This document shows positions 34,441 to 46,741 of a stretch of 64,000 nucleotides of DNA, piece after piece. The notes beneath the pieces are model-generated. The model worked only from the letters and a program-made list of their open reading frames with translations, ran no database searches and was not told the origin of the DNA. A program made the position numbers and the translations under genes. Origin of the DNA: Trachythela sp. YZ-2020 (lineage: Eukaryota; Cnidaria; Anthozoa; Malacalcyonacea; Clavulariidae). The stretch covers positions 6,899,501-6,963,500 of the forward strand of contig JADLSH010000393.1 in assembly GCA_016169945.1 (NCBI GenBank). The letters are read 5' to 3'. How positions within the stretch are numbered: position 1 is the first letter of the stretch; each line of letters begins with the position of its first letter.

Positions 34441-34832
34441 TAATCGTCAATTTCACTTTTGTGCAGACCTTCGTTGCTTTGGGACAAAGCCACTTGCCAG
34501 CAATCTCCAAACACCACCGAGTTAAATCCAAATCCAGAATGGCTCACAGCTGTCTTCTGAAGACATAACTCTGTTACAGCGCAGGGGACTTCCCATAAAG
34601 TTATGATGGAGATATAGTGGGAAAGTTTTAATATTATTTGAAACTTAAGACTGAAGACACTTACATCATTTTATATTCATTTGTTAACGTTTTGTTGTGT
34701 ATGAAAGGTTCAGACGTATATTTAATTACCTATTATAAATAATATAATAAAATATTTTAATCAGCGGGCAAGCCTCTCCAAGTCACCCGGCCATCCAATT
34801 GGGTTTACGATTTTCAATGATTTCCCTATTAT
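34441..34832. other. No gene recognised
   Basis: AT-rich DNA between the Penelope repeat and the PHD-type pseudogene. Confidence 0.35.
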
Positions 34833-36254
34833 TTGTTTTTCACTCATTTACATCTAAAAGGATGTGCTGATGAGAAGCAGCAGTTCAAAGCTGACAACCC
34901 TGAGAAGTTCAAGATGATAGATTCCATTTGGAAATTAAGAAAAAGGCTTTTAACATCTGGCCTTCCAACAAAGTATATTATCCACCTTGTATGTTGCTTT
35001 CAAAGGGACTGCATTCACCCACTTTGTCAAGATGGCGATCCTAAAAATATTCCAAGTTGGTATGAAGGAGGACCTCCAATTAATTACATTCCACTACCAG
35101 TTCCAGATCCAGATAGGTATTTACCATAAATGTTCATTTGTCATATCATATATCATTCTATTATAGTATAATACATTTTATAGATCCTATGGAGACCAGT
35201 CCAGACAACATGTGCTGGACACTATTTGAAACCAGATAAACAGTTTGAAATATTCATGTCCAGCAAGAAGAAATCGGTTTCTCACAGACCTCTGACAGAC
35301 ATTTGAAAATAAATATTTGCTAAAGCAGAAAACACTGGAATTTGTCCAGCAGGCTGCTATACAAACCTATCTTCAGGAAAATCAGGTAAAAACATGTAAG
35401 ATATGTAAAGTAATATTCGTAAATATAATGGCAAGGAAATGATATCACGATTGAGCGGACTATGTGAATGGGTCAGATATTGTTCTGACTATGAGGACAT
35501 CGAAGTAATGTTCCATCTATTATGATATGGACAGTCAAACAATGAATACACATAATATAAAATGATGAACTGAGTTCAAAATATACATACAAGAATGTAG
35601 GAGCTGGTTTTTCTAAAATCATCAAAAAGGTTTAAATAAACTGCAGTGGGAAAGCATTTTAAAAACAGCCTTTCCTGCGTCAAACAAACGTCCCCAGTTG
35701 AAGGTTCCGTTGACATATTATAATTTTATTTAATACCGATTGTACAAGTGATTTTAGTTTTTAGTAAAAACTAACTTCCCCTCTCTTCCTAGGTAACCAT
35801 GTGGTTTGAACACCTACAACAAATCAAAGAAAACAGAAAACAGGGAGCCGCAAAAGCAGCCCAGACACGGAAGAACAAGACCAAGGACAAACAATCAAAC
35901 AACCAAACGGTTAGCTGCAACAAAAACAAAATAATTGAATACAAGTTTTTGAACTTTTCAGATAGTTATTCAGCAATGACATTTTGTTCTCCATATTTTC
36001 GCTATTTAATTAGAGTACGTATTTTATATGGTTTAGACAAGTGAAATTGAGGATGATGATGATACAGTTTGTTGTGTTTTTGTGGACAAGAAGATCCTAC
36101 TGAAAATAATATTGAAAGTCCTGCTGTAATTAACTGGATTGAATGTGTTTCATGCAAACATTGGTTCCACCAGATTTGTGTTGACGTTGACTCACTTGAA
36201 TGTGAAAATATACGTTGGCGGTGCCCTTTTTGTATTGCCGTTAATGCTATTTAA
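34833..36254 (+). pseudogene. PHD-finger gene of a repeated cnidarian family, multi-exon, broken
   Basis: Block 1 (34833-35129) reads GLPTKYIIHLVCCFQRDCIH, PLCQDG and WYEGGPPINYIPLPVPDPDR, a motif string I associate with uncharacterised proteins repeated in cnidarians. Block 2 (35180-35310) gives CAGHYLKPDKQFEIF in a shifted phase. Block 3 (about 35310-35388) joined to 35795-35909 reads LEFVQQAAIQTYLQEN, then VTMWFEHLQQIKENRKQGAA, similar to a homeodomain-like recognition helix. Block 4 (36069-36254) is a PHD finger: CFCGQEDP...WIECVSCKHWFHQICV...RWRCPFC, with C-x-C...C-x2-C...H-x2-C...C-x2-C nearly complete. Phase breaks in block 2 and just before block 4 indicate a pseudogene. PHD fingers usually read histone tails. 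Confidence 0.6.
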
Positions 36255-37579
36255 TTTCAGTAAATATCTTTGAAAATGCCCCTCCCCCACCCAACATAAT
36301 GTAAATCATAACATGTAGTTACTACTTACTAGTTCATAGCCAATATATAAAAATTACAATGAAAACTTTCTAATATTGAACTGTATTTCTGGTTGGCTTT
36401 CATGTAAACTTGAAGAGATAAAGAATGTTGGTGGTTTGTTCAATCCATAGTTTATATATGTCCTTGTGCTTGTTTTTTATTATAATCTAGTAACTGCCGT
36501 TCAAATAGCCTCATCAGCCTCACGCTTGTCACTTGTTTGAGGCTCTATAAAGTTCTTCACTGTTATTGCTAGGAATAACTGAGATGGTTAAAACTATGAT
36601 GTATATTTCTAATTTGTTTTAGCTTACTTGTGAATTAAATTGCTTTACCTTTTACGATATTTCCAACCAATTTTTTCGCAAAATTTTCTTCCAAGATCTC
36701 TAAATTTGCTTCCATGAGACTGTTATCAAATTTATATATTGTGCGGGTAAAATATATTCTAAAGGTTGCTATACTAGCGCTTCGTTTTTTCGCTAAGATG
36801 CTCTATACAAATAACCAGGTACCATATTTCATTAATTACAGGGGAGCCGGCACCAATGACAAATGATATTTTTAATGGTTGTTGCCCCCCTTATATAAAT
36901 TGATTTTACAAGAAGAAACTGGGAACACAAAATTTGTGTTTGTTTCGCAAAATGCTATTTTGTTGTCGGCAACTGCTTCAGAAGGTTTAGTTTTGTTAAT
37001 TCCCTATCTGTTTACACTTTTTAGGTTGTCAGTCTAGGCAGAATAAAGAATGCACTGTAACATGATTTCCAGCCCGCTTAATGCATTTAGATGAGCCCCG
37101 GAAGCCAAAATCTCTCCTCTGTAAACGGAGGGAGCCCATCAAACTGGGCTGCCCGGATCCCATATGAATGAAATCTTGAAAACATGTCAAAATAATATGC
37201 GAGATGGATCTTGGCACTTGTGAGCCAGCCTGGTTTACTGGGATAGCATTTATTGAAATGGCATAATCAGTGGTTTTAATTAATTATCAGTTTGCAAATA
37301 GCCTGACTTGGAATGGGATTTCAGATTTGTAACTGGGATTTGGAGGAAAATTAGGCTGGGAAATGGGATTTGAGCCAAAATTTGGTTGGGAACTGGGATT
37401 TGGTACCCCCCCCCCCCCTTCACGACCTTCTTAGACTCTCTTTTTTATGTCGTCAGACAACGAATTCCAAATTTTTGGGCCTTTTGGAAATTAAAGTTCA
37501 CTAAATAGACCAGAGAATGTTGCAATAGGTAAAATAAGGATAAACCAAAGTATAATATAAGAACGTTATGGCATTCGTG
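36255..37579. other. No gene recognised; local low-complexity repeats
   Basis: Around 37310-37425 short tandem variants of 'AACTGGGATTTG' lead into a run of C (37407-37420). The frame at 37029-37217 (-) is unmatched. Confidence 0.4.
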
Positions 37580-38095
37580 GAATAGCGCTGCAATGTGTTA
37601 AAAGCTATTTTCAAAATCGGAAGCAATTTTTATCTTCGGCAAATATTATTAGGCTCCATATTAGGGCCATTGTTTTTTATCCTCTATATCAATGATCTTC
37701 CTAATGCCTTACGCTTAATTGAATCGTTATCATTCACAGATGACACCAGCATACATTATTCTCATACAGACCCTGTCTCACTGATCAATGTTCTGAATGA
37801 CAAGTTAAGTAATGTTGGCTGTTGGATGAAAGGTAATAAACTCTTGGTAAATATAAACAAAACAAATTATGTCATTTCAAATCGAGGAATAAGAAGTTTT
37901 TTACTGATAGACCCCTTATATTTGACGGAAACCTATTAATGCAAAAGAAAACTGTTAAGTTTCTTGGAGTTTATATTAATGAAAATGAAAATCTTACATG
38001 GAAATCGCACATAAGTCATGTCTGTAAAAAGATCTCCAAGACAATCGGAATAATATTTAGATCTCGTTTTTATTTGTCTAAAAAAAACAAAATGT
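37580..38095 (+). pseudogene. LINE reverse transcriptase fragment (palm to thumb)
   Basis: Reads GSILGPLFFILYINDLPNAL, then SFTDDTSIHY (catalytic box with F-T-D-D instead of the usual Y/F-A-D-D), then after a small frameshift VKFLGVYINENENLTWKSHI. It stops in mid-domain near 38095, where an oppositely oriented LINE fragment begins. Confidence 0.8.
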
Positions 38096-38345
38096 CCCAA
38101 TTTATAAAAAAGTATTTGAGGATTGATAGTATCAAATGCTTTAGACAGATCTAAGTAAGAAACACCAGCAATGACATTGTTCTGATCCAATAGATGAGGC
38201 AATTTTATTGACTAGGTGAATGAGTGCTAGATCTGTTGAATGGTTTCGGGAAAACCAAATTGATAACAATATAATATGGTATGATTGACACTGTCAAATG
38301 CTTTTCTAAAATCTATGAACAATACGCCAACTGTTTTACTACTGA
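38096..38345 (-). pseudogene. Inverted LINE fragment(s)
   Basis: On the minus strand 38202-38110 reads LLDQNNVIAGVSYLDLSKAF, and a second piece at 38345-38275 reads (T)VGVLFIDFRKAFDSVNH in another phase. Both are the same RT segment (the F/L-D-F/L-x-K-A-F-D box), so two different LINE scraps are stacked here. They lie tail to tail with the plus-strand fragment. Confidence 0.65.
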
Positions 38346-39290
38346 CAATTAAGTGCCATCTTCCAATGCTCTGTTAGGTTTAACAATAACAACTCGGTCG
38401 ATCTTCCCTTTCTGTAGCCCCAGTGCTTGTCACTGGATAAGTTACGTTGCTAGATGTGTTCATCTACCTGTTTTGAAAATGTTCTATTATCTTGCTAAAC
38501 ACTGCATCATCAAAGGTCTGTAATTTGAGGCCTTCGTCGAGTTTCCTTTCTTGTATGCAGCTTTTAACCTTCCCTTCCATGCTTTTGTCCGGAAGCCTTA
38601 TTGGGATTTATTGTTTTTAGTTTATTCAATCAATTGAGTCAGGTTGTACTGTTTCAAAAAGGTTGTAGCTGATTGGTTCACGGTTCTAATGTGGTGACCG
38701 TGGTGGTTGGCCAATCATGTTGATTTCTGATAAAACTTCATTCAAACACTTATGAAGTTCTTCAAATATTGATTTTTTTGTATAAGAATAGCACAAGCTA
38801 TACAATACGATACCCCCAACACACTGTGTAATATTACATACTAATGATGATATACAAAGGTGCATTTAGTATCAATAAATAAATAATACTTAAAAACCAT
38901 ATTTCACATATACACAATATCTATGCACATGCAGTAGTGGTAGCAACGTGGGATGGTTGTGGTTGGGGGTGATGGTAGTGAGCCAACCAATAATCTATGC
39001 TGTTTATGATATATATTTAAAGGACCCACAATAATTGGTGTCATACTGTTGTGGTGACCCTGCCATGAATGCATCATAATGGCAAAGTTAAATAAATAAA
39101 TAAATATTGATGATATACTTAAAGGGAAATGGCAACATATTTTTTTTCTTCACCAAATAAAATAATAGATATTAAATAAAGAATAAAAAGTTTAATAACA
39201 ACTCAACTCTGTATAACGCTCTTGTTATCCTGCATTTAAAAACATTAATTTTGAGCATTAGGCAGCCATCTTTAATCAAATTTCAAGTCA
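38346..39290. other. No gene recognised
   Basis: Contains (AATA)n near 39090-39105. TTAA at 39119-39122 is followed by AGGGAAATGGCAACA, which resembles a transposon end, but no inverse partner was found. No ORF is supported. Confidence 0.4.
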
Positions 39291-39294
39291 TTAA

Positions 39295-39324
39295 AGAAAC
39301 ATACACGTGACGTCACAACAGGGC
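39295..39324 (+). repeat. Left inverted repeat with CRE-like palindrome
   Basis: AGAAACATAC then ACGTGACGTCACAACAGGGC. It contains GTGACGTCAC, a full CRE/ATF-type site. The start codon of the P2X7-ballast gene follows 13 bp after the repeat (ATG at 39337 in AAGATGGCG context). Confidence 0.75.
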
Positions 39325-39336
39325 AACAATTTCAAG

Positions 39337-41896
39337 ATGGCGACTGTTTGTGCAGAAAGCGAGGAAGATGTATTCGACGATTTTGTACAGAATGAGCCTG
39401 TTATTGAGCCATATATGTTTGAACCTAATAAAGGTGATGAGGGAGATAGCAGCGGAGATTCTAGTGACGATTCTTCTAATGGAGAGGATGAGTATGATGA
39501 TGAATTTGAAAGAGCGAATGCGTGGCGCCTTACAACACTTTCCTGGTGTAAATGCGGAAAATGCTCACTCATGGAAAAAACAATTGAGTATTTTTGTTGC
39601 CATGAGAAGTCTCTAGAATACGACGAGTATGACGACATATTAAAAAATAGGTACGCTAAGCGTACATGTATCTGCTCATGGTGCCCATGAAGGAGTAATA
39701 TTCAACAATAGGCAATTTCGTAATTACGGGCGCCATTTTGCAAAGGGAGCAAACACAATAAAGCAAGATTAGCATGACTCTAGGGACAAGTATTTTGACT
39801 ATTCCCATTGGGACGAGGTGTATATAGTTACTACGGCCGGCAGAAGCCGCAGAGCTATAGGTTTAATACGCCCCTGTCTGTTTTTTTTCATCATCGTCGT
39901 CCTCGTGGGGTTTTTGGGAGTGTCACAAACTTGCACTCCCATGGTCACCCAAGTCACCCGCACAAAACTCATGCAATTTTCTTGTAAATCTTGTGTGCAT
40001 CTTTATAGAATACTTGCGCATTTTGAGTTACGTACTTGTGTTTTAACCAGATCAATAACGCACCAACGGAACGATACGATAAATGCAATACGAACGAGAA
40101 GCGTACAAATCATGCTGATATTCGTCACGCACTATGTAAAATATTCGACATAGCTTATAGTCTATATGAGGGTATTATATTTCCAACAACAAACATTGCG
40201 CCTTCAAGACTTGACGATCGTAAAGCGCATCGCTCTAAAACATCTATACTCTACAATAGTTTGAGCGAACCATACGTGGGTATTTATTTGTATTTGTGGG
40301 AAACTAACGAGAAACTAGAAATCAGTGTTGAATATAATTAAGACATAAACGCGCAATAACGAGCTCTATTTATTAGAGTTCAAGGGTCAGCTGTCACATA
40401 TTCTTGATAATCATTACACTGTAAACGGGTCAAGTTTTTACAAGAAAAGCGATCGAAGAGCTTAGTTCTCCCAACATATTGCAATATTTTAAGATGATCC
40501 TATAGCTCCTCATTATTATACTTCGATTTGACCCAAACGCTTGAACAGACTCGATATCAGTATTCAGCGAGACGCATTCCTCACGACAAAAATATGAGGG
40601 ATATTATATTTCCAACAACAAACATTGCGCCTTCAACACTTGATTCGGCGCATCGCCCTAAAACATCTATACTCTACAATAGTTTGAGCGAACGTACCGT
40701 ACGTGGGTATTTATTTGTATTTGTGGGAAACTAAAGAGAAACTATACATCAGTGTTGAATATAATTGAGACATAAACGCGCAAAAACGCGGAGCTCTATT
40801 TATTAGACTAATTAGAGTTCAAGAGTCAGCTATCACATATTCTTGATGATTATTACACTGTATAACAGGTCAAGTTCTCTCTACATCTTGCAATATTTTA
40901 AGATGATCCTATAGCTCCTCATTATTATACTTCGATTGGACCCAAACGCTTGAACAGACTCGATAAAATTAAAGTATTCGGCGAGATGCATTTCTCACGA
41001 CAATAGTGGAATACGCAAGACATTTAATCGCGTGCACGGCGCACGTATTGGTCAAACATTGGCAGACCAATTCAAATGAGTAACAAATGTATATACATAA
41101 TTATACAGTTATACAATGTTTTATTTTTAATATGTTGTAGTATTTCTTATATACCTTAATGGCTATTGATCTTCGACAGTTTGACTATTTAACTGTTTAG
41201 TTTGATAGTTTCTCCTTCAGAAATAGAACAACTACATTTGAAATTGGCGACATATTTTAAAGCATTCGTTCTGGTCCATAATTTCGTATTGAAAACCTTC
41301 GTATTTCCACGTTTTTATATGATCTAACGACGTTTTGTCAATTTATTTTGACATTTCAAAACATAAGCGCCATGTTGAGTTTAAGATCTAGCCTGCGAAC
41401 AGGAAGAATTTAATGATGTAATAGCCTTGGGGAACATTACGTCATTGCATTGCAAGCCACTTGCTGATTGGTTATCAATTTAAATAAGCTCGTCGCTGAA
41501 TGGCTATAAGCTAACAGCTAACAGCTAACAGCCAACAGCAAACAGCCAACAGCACGATGGCAATATATCTGCATTCGCAGATACAAAAAGGTAGAAATTC
41601 AAGAATTTATATGCATAACAGATTCGTCGGCTTTTCAACAAAATATGTTGTCAAGGGATGTACTGTATGTTGACGTGTCGCAGTATATGGAGGAAAATTG
41701 GCCATTGGGAGACGAGGAACTCGAACAAACGCACAAATTATACAGACTTGCATCCTACAGAAGATGCTCAAGGTGGATTTTTGGTATATTAGGTAAAAAA
41801 AATCGGCGAGTTTTCCCTTCGTGTGTGTATACATGCATCAGGAAGGAGTTTCCGTCTCCAGATGGTTTATACACGCATTTTAGGTTCTCAAAATGA
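39337..41896 (+). CDS. Free-standing P2X7-type ballast-domain protein (209 aa, two exons)
   Basis: Exons 39337-39650 and 41581-41896 join in phase (AG|A gives Arg105) with donor AATAG|GTACG and acceptor TTCGCAG. Residues 1-60 are acidic (MFEPNKGDEGDSS...). From residue 70 the cysteine cluster WCKCGKCSLMEKTIEYFCCH is followed by ICIT (116), then YRRCSRWIFGILGKKNRRVF and PSCVYTCIRKEFPSPDGLY. This is the cytoplasmic domain of vertebrate P2X7 receptors, where it binds zinc and a guanine nucleotide; no transmembrane or ATP-binding channel part is present. One cysteine of the usual E-C-x-C-C is Tyr85 here. The ATG at 39337 was chosen for its AAGATGGCG context. It converges with the THAP transposase gene. 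Role unknown; it may be a cargo or helper of the element, or a host gene. Confidence 0.85.
40164..41007 (+). repeat. 428 bp tandem duplication inside the P2X7-ballast intron
   Basis: Two head-to-tail copies (about 40164-40591 and 40592-41007) share long stretches such as TATATTTCCAACAACAAACA and CGCTTGAACAGACTCGAT. They differ by scattered substitutions and small indels. The frames across them (40036-40341, 40528-40734) carry the same peptide twice but have no splice support. Confidence 0.85.
41509..41553 (+). repeat. Heptamer minisatellite at the intron end
   Basis: About six copies of AGCTAAC/AGCCAAC lie 28 bp upstream of the acceptor of ballast-gene exon 2. Confidence 0.85.
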
Positions 41897-41967
41897 TTCG
41901 CTGATGAAAATTAAGGAGTATCCATAATTTAATTGTTCTTCATTGCTTCAGCTAAGTGATTATAAGT

Positions 41968-44900
41968 CTATTTGTTTACACATTTGTCCCTCATACAACT
42001 ACAACTTGAAGAGCACAATCTTTTGCTTGCTTTGCAACCACATCTTTTTGTTGCACATTTGCCTGAACATTCACATATATCCTTATCTTCCTCAGGATAG
42101 GCCGGTTTAGTAAATCTGCTAAATCGCTTGGCAATGATAGAACTTTTACTTTCTGGTGGGTTTTCTTTTTGATACTGATCCACAAGAGAGGGTGGTTCTT
42201 TAGGTAGGACATCAATTGCATTTAGGCGTGCCTTTTTTAGGGTTGGAAACTTCTGCCGTAGCTTTAAGCTTTCAGACTGAATGCGTTTTACATAACCTAA
42301 AAATGGAGAATTTTATTCGCCCACGTTGGGCGCCATATTATAATCGATCGTATTTTGACTCGTATAAGCAAAATAAACCACGTAAAACAACCAAAACTAA
42401 CTATATTTCTGACTTACACCATGTGCTTGCATTACTATGTTTTTCCTAGTACTCATCTACTTTTCCTGGTATGCTCTGATACGATTTACTTCCGGTCCGA
42501 TCTCTATATGTAACTGAAGTCATTAACTAAATTACTAAACGTTTCTTAAAGTATAATTAAATCTAATAATTAATTAATATAGTCATTTTGTTTAATCAAC
42601 TTACCGAAAGTTGGAGCTTCTTTTATCTTCTTAGCAATAGCTTTTTCCCCCTTGTTTGCTTTTGGATAAATTATTACCCAACGATCTGAATTTGTTTTTG
42701 TTTTGGCTTGGTTTTTCTTGGAATTTTCATTGAAGTGCATGTTAGAGCAAAACAGCCTAAAATAAGTTTCAAGCTATTAAAATTCAAAATTTAACCTTTG
42801 CTTTTCTTCTAAACATTTTCTTATTCTTCGATTGCCAACTGATACTCCTGCAATCAGCTTACTTATAATAAAGGGCTAATTAGAACTAAATTGGATTTGA
42901 TTTCACTTAGTTCTCAATGCAGGTAAAAAAGAAACATGCACTCACATTTGGGTGAGGGAATAAAATTCTAAAATGTGACTCATACTTACCTGGCCATAAG
43001 TGAATGGTATGGATAGTAGACATTCTTTGAGGCGAACTGATTGTCTAAAGAATGCTTTGACTCGAGGGATGAAGTCTGGTGAAGATTTGATAGTTTCCGA
43101 ATACCAGAAATTAGTCGAGGTTTTGTAAGGATTTCTTCAAGTTTCTTGTGTGCAGCTGACCCTGTATAGAATAAATGATATTTTAAACTTTCAAGAATTT
43201 TTTATAATTAAGATGTGTGAAAAACTATGTAACCTGCTTTAATCCATGCTCTATCTAATTCTCCATGGGTACATCTCTGGAAGATCTTGTTTTCTTCATG
43301 AACATGCACGTCTATGATGTGATTTAAAAGGCTTCTCCATTTTTCTTCTCTCTCTTTTTCGTTTGTGGTTGAAATTGCCACCCAGTAAACGTGGTTAACG
43401 ATTGACTGAAAAAAGTTAAGTGAATTTATAAATTTTTATTGCCAATTATTTTTGAGGTGTTTGTTAGAGAGAGAGAGTTGTTAATCTTATTACACTGAAA
43501 CTCAATTGCAAAACAAATGAGAAAGGTAGATTGAAACCTGTCAAGCGTTTTCATTGAAAAGGAGAAGTGCTTATATCAAACAGCATTTATTAGAGAGGCA
43601 TTTGGGAACTATATATGTAACAGTATAGCGGTCTTTTTAGTTCATACTTGACAGTTTTGCCTACCCCAATCCATGGCTTTATTACTTTAAATTTCTTTGT
43701 CTTTGAGGCTTTCAAAAGCTTTTTCTTCACACCTAAATTATACAAATAATATAGTTATTCTTACTAAGAATGTTATATTCTTTAATATTTACTATGGAGC
43801 TTCATGATTTACGTACTTATTTTAAATATTTTGACAACTAGGCTTCTTACCCTTTGCAACATGCCACACATCGTAATTGTGCTCTATACTTGGCTTTTCA
43901 CTTGCCATATACGCAGATACTTGCACGTGTCTGTCTGTCACGAGTTTTTTAACTTCTACGTTAGCATTCTCAAGGTACGAAAGTTGCCTCTTCAGGGACT
44001 CTAATTCCATTCCATTGGAGTTTTTAACTTCAGTACTCTGAAATTTAATTGATTTGATAAATTGGTATATCATAATTTGTGTAATTAGTAATAATATCAT
44101 TGCTATGATGTACTATTTCAAAAACAAGTTTGGGTGTTTGATCAAAACGAAAGGCAGTGAACCAATCAGGCGCCGTTTTAGGACAATCGCATTGATTTTT
44201 CAGTTAAATTACGATGAATGAAACACTAGTGTTTGATTATCAAACACTAGTGTTTGATGCAGTGTTTTACCGGGTATGAAAGCCCATTCACGTGACGGAA
44301 TGGAGCTGTCTGATTGAGTAAATTGCTAATGAATTATTAATGAGTTTGAGAATACTATATCATTATCTTTAATCGAATTAGTCACGTGCATAACAGTGTA
44401 TCAATTGGGAATTATGTTTTACCACAATTATACATTGTATCTGAACCCTCCAATTACCTTTACAACTTGAGTATCCAAAATAACGTTTTGTTCTACGTCA
44501 AGTGTGCTACCAGAACCAAGAAGACCACAGTGGCCAGGGCTGTCCACACGCATGTCAGAAGCTATAATAACTGGTTTGTCCTTGATTCCATTGATCAAAC
44601 TTTGTTGCTCTAATCTCCACATGTTAAATATTGCTGGTATTGTGTATGTACTTTGAAGGTTTGACATTTCCCTTCTTTTAATACAGAGGATGTTTAAGGA
44701 TTCCATGAACCTCAACGTTTTATTCGATTCCATCCCCGTGCTTGAAATGGTTGAAGTTGTGAGCAAGTTTATAGCAGGAAGCCGATTTATAAGAGGACCA
44801 GTTGACCAAGAAGTATCATGGTTTTGGTTCGATGAACACGATATATAGATCATGCAATAACTTCCAATCCTGTTTCCTATTGAAACTGAGCAGCTGCTTC

Positions 44901-46691
44901 CACATTTTTGGCAAATCCCAAAGATATGTGCTATCGACTCTTCGCAAATGATAAATTTTAGCTGATTCTCAATAGACTTTTCGCGAGACAAGAGAATGCG
45001 TTCTTCATATTGCTTTGATTTTTCTTCAGTGCTCCCCTCCTCTTCAGATTGACTTTCTTCACCTGATAAATGATCAAATTCCGTACAATAACTCTCGCCA
45101 CAACTTTCATCACAATCGGATTCACACAGTTCTTCTGGTGGTGGTCCAGAGATTTCAACGTTTGCGTCTGCTTTGCAATATTCACGTGTTTTTGATGAAT
45201 CAACATGTTGTTTAACAACATTTTCCCTTGTTCCACATTCATTTGGTTTTGAGGAATCAACAATATGCTCTTCAATAACATTGTCAGATGGGTCAGTTTG
45301 AGAACCAGTAGAGATTGTTTCGGAAAATACGAGTTTAGACAATGAATTCACGGTAAGGAGTGTCTGTGTACCTTTTGTTGCTGTTGTTGACAACATAGAC
45401 TTCTTTGTTTGAGTAGTCCTATTCTTTCGAAAATATTCGAGTGCGATGGTTTGGCAACTTGTAATCTTGAAGTTGCTACAATCAGCATTTACAATCTCTG
45501 ATTCCTCTGGAAGTTCAGTAGCGATCGTGTTGTCTTCGTTTACGATTTCGTTATTAGGTGGTAATTTGGATTTTGAAATCAACTCTTGAACATCCTTGAT
45601 AAGACGAAAGGAGAACGTTACTTGTAAGTGATTGACTAGTCGCAACGTATTATTTATCAAGTAGTTCGAAATTTCTGATGTTTTTTTTTTAGTGTAGAGT
45701 TTTAGATGCGCAATTTTTTTTAAGAAAATCTTGTGCAGGTGGGGGCATATTAAATTGGGAGAGGTGGTAAATATCTTTCACGCCCCCTCCATAGGTTAAT
45801 GCTTATCATAACCCATCATAACATATATCACCATAACATAACATTTAATACATGTATCACATCCCATCATTGTAAAGACCTGAAAAGCCAACTGAAAGAT
45901 GTAAATAAGACTCTTTCATCGCTCCAAATTTTAAAATTTTCCTCCCTCTCAGCCAACCGTGGTAATGCCTCGTGAGTGTCGCCCCCCCCCCCCACCCCCA
46001 CCCAATTTTACCAATCTCCCTACGCTCCTGGAACCTTTGTCGTGCTTATGGTGTGACAGACCTCGAAGCACGGCTGAAATCAGCTAAACTGAGAATACTT
46101 CTAAGGGAAATTATTAATTTTGTAACCGAGTTAGTTTTGGCAGAAAACGCGTCCAAGGGTGAAGAGTCATCAAATACAGTGGTATAAGTTTCACTTACAC
46201 AATGGTATTTCACTTTAAGCAATTGTATTCAACATTGAACTAATTAACAAAATTTTTGAAAACATATGACCAACATGATAATTGATAAAAGATGATTGAA
46301 AATAGTACTTACTTTCCGCCTTGCTAGAACTCCTGTATGTCTCCTCTTCGCCTGTCTGCAATCACCATGAGTATCATTAACCATATCGAGTGGTTTATTT
46401 TTTCGTGGGTACTGCGTCAGGTTTTAGCAATAATTTTCGCCTTTCTTGAAAGTTTAATGTCGACAAAAACTGAGGAGAATGCGAAGTAACGTAAGCATCT
46501 TCGCTAAAATGCAGCGAACACAAACCCGAATACTTAGATGGAACAAAGCACTTTCGCTTGCAAAAGTCGACCCATATCTTGTTTCTTTTTTCCTCTGTTT
46601 TATTAGTTATCTTAGGAAACGAAAAAAAGTGTATTTTCTTCTCGGGATTTCTTTTACTGCTGCTATCGCAACCATAAACTGGACAATACAT
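41968..46691 (-). CDS. THAP-CXC transposase of Kolobok type (872 aa, nine exons, intact)
   Basis: Exons (minus): 46691-46413, 46355-46313, 45674-44458, 44037-43851, 43732-43665, 43405-43234, 43161-42990, 42756-42605, 42296-41968. All nine join in phase with GT/AG borders and no internal stop. Residues 1-92 form a THAP zinc finger (C3, C8, W40, C58, H61) that would bind the element's ends. An acidic linker follows. The nuclease-like core has IASDMRVDSPGHCG (D481, D485), KLVTDRHVQV (D548), HNYDVWHVAKG (D569), KKKLLKASKTKKF, IVNHVYWVA and CTHGELDRAWIKAG, a conserved order seen in Kolobok/THAP transposases. The C-terminus (838-869) is a CXC domain with nine cysteines (CECSGKC...CGC...CSCMRDKC). 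The core acidic residues appear retained, so activity is possible. Confidence 0.88.
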
Positions 46692-46741
46692 GGCGAAAAC
46701 AAAACAAAAACAGTAGAATTTGTATTTCCCGCGAAAAGCAA

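Noticed and set aside
39119..39140. TTAA + AGGGAAATGGCAACA as the true left end of the THAP element
   Set aside because: Resembles a transposon end, but no inverse copy was found near 46.8-47.3 kb, whereas the repeats at 39295 and 46765 do match.
40036..40734. Two frames with a repeated peptide
   Set aside because: They come from the tandem duplication inside an intron and have no splice or domain support.
41991..42221. Overlapping minus frame in another phase of the transposase last exon
   Set aside because: Shadow of the CXC-encoding exon, which joins the upstream exons in phase.
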